From assembly GCA_947463775.1 (NCBI GenBank), contig CANHVD010000209.1:1-8924 (forward strand): a stretch of 8,924 nucleotides of DNA, read 5' to 3'. Position numbers and translations under genes: made by a program. Under the pieces are notes generated by a model, which was not told the origin of the DNA, searched no databases, and worked only from the letters and a program-made list of their open reading frames with translations. Of this stretch, positions 7,227 to 8,924 are shown in pieces. The stretch comes from Planctomycetaceae bacterium. Lineage in GTDB: Bacteria; Planctomycetota; Planctomycetia; Planctomycetales; Planctomycetaceae. Position 1 is the first letter of the stretch, and each line of letters starts with the position of its first letter.

Positions 7227-7522
7227 CGCCGGGCGTGGAGGGCTTGTGAGTTACGCGCAGGATCTTTGTGGGGCACGCCGGTTCGGGTTAGCCGGTAGAA
7301 ACGCAACGCAGACTGAAGGCAACGCTAAGGGACGATGCAAGAAAAGAACGGGATACGAGCGGCTCTTTCTGTTTGCGGCGGGGTTCACATCATGCTGATT
7401 GACTGGAAGAGGGGCGAGTTCATTTTTGATCTGGCCGTTTCTTTTCGGGACTCAGACGTTTCAATAGTCTGCCAATGGAATTTGGCTGAATGCTTCTTCA
7501 TCGTTTAGATAGGAGTTTCAAT
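7227..7522. other. Spacer without a gene between the permease and dioxygenase genes
   Basis: I find no convincing coding frame in these 296 bases. There is a short hairpin at 7277-7296 (gccggtt paired with agccggt over 7 bp including two G-U pairs, 6-base loop), and a 5-bp inverted repeat cagac/gtctg at 7453-7457 and 7467-7471 that could be an operator. An in-frame ATG at 7490 would extend the dioxygenase by eleven residues, but it precedes the good ribosome binding site, so I treat it as untranslated leader. No strong promoter or terminator was seen. The dioxygenase promoter is presumably in the AT-richer part, 7410-7480. Confidence 0.5.
7511..7515 (+). promoter_or_regulatory. Ribosome binding site that fixes the dioxygenase start
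   Basis: AGGAG lies 7 bases before the ATG at 7523. It sits inside the longer open frame that begins at ATG 7490, so it supports the shorter product. That product also puts the twin-arginine motif at its very N-terminus, as expected for a Tat signal. Confidence 0.75.
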
Positions 7523-8206
7523 ATGGTTTCGCGTCGTGATTTTGTGAGTCGGGCAGCGTGGATTGCTGCGGTCAGTGCAACGCCAGGGCTGTTTGCGAGG
7601 GATCTCGCGAAGACTCCTCGAACAACTGAAGGTCCGTTTTACCCGGACAAGTTACCTCTCGACACGGACAACGATCTTCTGATCATCACCGACGGCGTCA
7701 CTCCGGCTTTGGGCGAGATTACTCATCTGACCGGGCGAGTACTGGGCCTCGACGGGGCTCCGATGCGGAATTGCCTGGTGGAAATCTGGCAGTGTGATCA
7801 GCAGGGAGCGTATCTGCATTCGGGAACTTCCAATGTCGAAAAACGTGATCGCAACTTTCAGGGCTATGGTCGATTTCTGACTGATCCCGAAGGACGTTAT
7901 TACTTTCGCACAATCAAACCAGTTGCTTATCCCGGAAGAACCCCGCATATCCACTTTGCGGTCAATCGTGACAAAGAACGCTTACTGACAACACAGCTCT
8001 TTGTGAAGGATGATCCGGGGAATGCTCGCGATGGAATCTACAAGTCGCTGGGCGATCAGCAGGCTGCGGTCACAGCGGACTTTGCAGCGATGAAGGAGTC
8101 AAAGATCGGCGAACTGGCGGCGAGCTTTGAAATTATCGTCGGGCACACTCCTGAAGAACCTGACACTCGCGGACCAGGTCGCGGGGCGCCGCCTCGGCCA
8201 AGGTAA
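7523..8206 (+). CDS. Tat-exported intradiol ring-cleavage dioxygenase (protocatechuate 3,4-dioxygenase/catechol 1,2-dioxygenase superfamily)
   Basis: The 227-residue product starts at ATG 7523 behind a good AGGAG. Residues 3-9 (SRRDFVS) form a near-ideal twin-arginine motif, followed by a weak hydrophobic stretch (11-24) and a possible cleavage site after LFA (23-25). TEGPFYP (35-41) opens the catalytic domain. The intradiol signature runs about 69-97, from LTGRVLG through LVEIWQCDQQGAY. The non-haem Fe(III) ligands are visible as Tyr97, Tyr136 (VAYPG), His142 and His144 (PHIHF), with the conserved Arg139. The family cleaves catechol-type rings between the two hydroxyls using O2, giving muconate-type acids. 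Here the enzyme would act folded in the periplasm, unlike the cytoplasmic protocatechuate pathway enzymes. The substrate is unknown. It is a single-polypeptide form with no partner subunit gene adjacent, and it ends in a Gly/Pro/Arg-rich tail (RGPGRGAPPRPR). It appears to be transcribed alone. Confidence 0.9.
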   Translation: MVSRRDFVSRAAWIAAVSATPGLFARDLAKTPRTTEGPFYPDKLPLDTDNDLLIITDGVTPALGEITHLTGRVLGLDGAPMRNCLVEIWQCDQQGAYLHSGTSNVEKRDRNFQGYGRFLTDPEGRYYFRTIKPVAYPGRTPHIHFAVNRDKERLLTTQLFVKDDPGNARDGIYKSLGDQQAAVTADFAAMKESKIGELAASFEIIVGHTPEEPDTRGPGRGAPPRPR

Positions 8207-8327
8207 CACTGACTGAAGTGATAGAAATTTCTGGAAACCAATGGGATAAACACATTCGCTGTGAGCTTGTTTTTAGCAGCGCACAGGAATCGTATCGGAA
8301 GCCGCCGCTTCTTCAGGAACGCTGGGT

Positions 8328-8377
8328 GGCACAGCCTGAAAAGGCTGTGTTGCGCAGCAACGCGAAGCCCCGGTGCC
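8328..8377. repeat. Structured palindromic element, probably a dispersed intergenic repeat
   Basis: An outer stem ggcac (8328-8332) with gtgcc (8373-8377) encloses a perfect 7-bp hairpin, cacagcc (8330-8336) with ggctgtg (8343-8349) and a 6-base loop, and a small hairpin ttgc/gcaa (8350-8353, 8357-8360). The outer stem and first hairpin compete for three bases. Nested stems of this kind without a T-run fit an intergenic repeat better than a terminator. I believe similar sequences recur in planctomycete spacers, but only one copy lies in this window. Confidence 0.4.
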
Positions 8378-8460
8378 GATGTCGAATTGTTATAGCACCT
8401 CGGATTCCGGAACAAAGTCTTCAATGCTGGCTTCTTGTGCCTTCGGCCGCTCCGACTGCG

Positions 8461-8495
8461 TGAAAGTGCCTCCCTGTGGAAGTAAGCCACTTTCA
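8461..8495 (-). terminator. Hairpin just past the minus-strand gene; weak terminator candidate
   Basis: A perfect 8-bp inverted repeat, tgaaagtg (8461-8468) and cactttca (8488-8495), flanks a 19-base loop that contains a small tcc/gga stem. It begins 8 bases beyond the stop codon of the minus-strand gene, the right place for a terminator. The stem is only moderately GC-rich and no T-run follows on the minus strand, so intrinsic termination would be poor. It may instead be a repeat element. Confidence 0.3.
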
Positions 8496-8503
8496 ATGGT
8501 GTT

Positions 8504-8924
8504 TCAGGCCGCAATTGTTTTTCTGTTTGCGGCCAGCGGGATCAAGCCGATTGTGACCAAAAACAGGCAGCTTCCAAGGACGCCACCGATCATCCAGTAT
8601 CGCCGGTAGCGAGCTCCGGCCCCGGGCGTTGAAAGCATCAGACTCAGGTCTTCAGATTCACTTCCGTTTGCGCTTTCCAAGAGATAGGTCCCGTCAGCGT
8701 CTGTTGCTCCTGTATGCTTGATCGCCGAAATCCCCAGTGTGACCCGCAGACCCAGTTGCCGCCAGCCATACTCTGCTTCAGCAGGAAGCTGAATGGTTGC
8801 CCACGGCGTGTAGGAACGATCAGTGATACTGCTGATGCGAATTTTCCCGTCTTTGTCGGCCTTCTGATTGGTACTGCCCATCTTTGATCGTAAGGCTAAC
8901 CCCGGTGGCTGGTATTTTCGCCCC
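8504..8924 (-). CDS. C-terminal part of an unrecognised protein with a C-terminal membrane helix (5' truncated by window edge)
   Basis: On the minus strand the frame is open from the window edge to the stop codon TGA at 8506-8504. An ATG exists at 8881-8879, but reading continues upstream through 14 more sense codons (GRKYQPPGLALRSK) with protein-like composition and no stop, and no Shine-Dalgarno precedes that ATG. I therefore take the gene to start outside the window. About 139 residues are visible. Most are hydrophilic with alternating polar and hydrophobic stretches suggestive of beta structure (for example RQLGLRVTLGISAI), then a Ser/Glu-rich linker (SANGSESEDLS), a basic GARYRRYW stop, a single predicted membrane helix (about 24 residues, from WMIGGVLGSCLFLV to the PLAA end) and a short RKTIAA tail. 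This suggests a C-terminally anchored protein. The family is not recognised. It converges on the dioxygenase gene and belongs to a different transcription unit. Confidence 0.6.
   Translation of the reverse strand, partial: GRKYQPPGLALRSKMGSTNQKADKDGKIRISSITDRSYTPWATIQLPAEAEYGWRQLGLRVTLGISAIKHTGATDADGTYLLESANGSESEDLSLMLSTPGAGARYRRYWMIGGVLGSCLFLVTIGLIPLAANRKTIAA

Larger units (their letters stand above)
8207..8503. other. Spacer without a gene between convergent genes, carrying palindromic elements
   Basis: These 297 bases separate the dioxygenase (plus strand) from a convergent minus-strand gene. The frames across it are rich in Arg, Cys and Ser, run over structured DNA and lack ribosome binding sites, so I do not call them genes. 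The spacer holds a compact structured element (8328-8377) and a hairpin just past the minus-strand stop codon (8461-8495). A weak 5-bp inverted repeat cgctg/cagcg near 8260-8285 was also seen. No classical stem-plus-T-run terminator for the dioxygenase is evident. Confidence 0.5.

Noticed and set aside
7490..7522. Upstream ATG extending the dioxygenase by 11 residues
   Set aside because: The good AGGAG at 7511-7515 lies downstream of this ATG and serves ATG 7523, and the shorter form puts the Tat motif at the N-terminus.
7227..7522. Possible small RNA or riboswitch upstream of the dioxygenase
   Set aside because: The hairpins present are short (5-7 bp with wobbles), match no riboswitch class I know, and no terminator or promoter pair supports a transcript.
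8056..8514. Minus-strand open frame of 152 codons across the spacer after the dioxygenase
   Set aside because: It overlaps the dioxygenase 3' end and the palindromic elements, its product is rich in Arg, Ser and Cys with no domain, and it overlaps the 3' end of the better supported minus-strand gene. It is probably read from repeat DNA.

Overview
The window (8,924 bases) looks like ordinary chromosome from a planctomycete or a close relative in the PVC group. This is inferred from gene style and was not tested by a search. The signs are a very long exported protein made only of WD40 repeats, an RDD membrane protein with an Asn/Pro/Phe-rich N-terminus, a MacB/FtsX-like permease, a Tat-exported intradiol dioxygenase, moderate GC, weak ribosome binding sites and gene-poor spacers holding small palindromic repeats.

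Layout. (1) 1-1509, plus strand: the 3' part of a thiamine-diphosphate-dependent 2-keto acid decarboxylase of the pyruvate/indolepyruvate decarboxylase type; about 40 N-terminal codons lie before the window. (2) 1510-1685: a spacer with a hairpin repeat (copy A, 1514-1551) and a perfect 12-base dyad (1639-1650). (3) 1686-2243: a small RDD-family membrane protein. (4) 2244-2341: a spacer with a second hairpin repeat of the same family (copy B, 2265-2302) and the ribosome binding site of the next gene. (5) 2342-6016: an exported protein of 1,224 residues in which I count 28 WD40-like repeats, enough for four seven-bladed propellers. (6) 6027-7226: a MacB/FtsX-type permease-like membrane protein starting 10 bases after the WD40 stop codon, so almost surely co-transcribed with it. 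(7) 7227-7522: a spacer with no gene. (8) 7523-8206: a Tat-exported intradiol ring-cleavage dioxygenase with all four iron ligands. (9) 8207-8503: a spacer with two structured palindromic elements. (10) 8504-8924, minus strand: the 3' part of an unrecognised gene whose product ends in a single membrane helix.

How the genes may work together. Only the WD40 and permease genes form a clear unit. A large secreted propeller scaffold and a membrane protein with a big extracytoplasmic domain would meet outside the inner membrane, which suggests a complex there. No ABC ATPase is encoded beside them. The decarboxylase, RDD protein, dioxygenase and final minus-strand gene look like independent transcription units separated by repeat-bearing spacers. 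I see no tRNA, rRNA, CRISPR array, transposase gene or phage gene. The features most worth following up are the 28-repeat WD40/permease pair, the unusually short C-terminus of the permease, and the matched pair of REP-like hairpins around the RDD gene.
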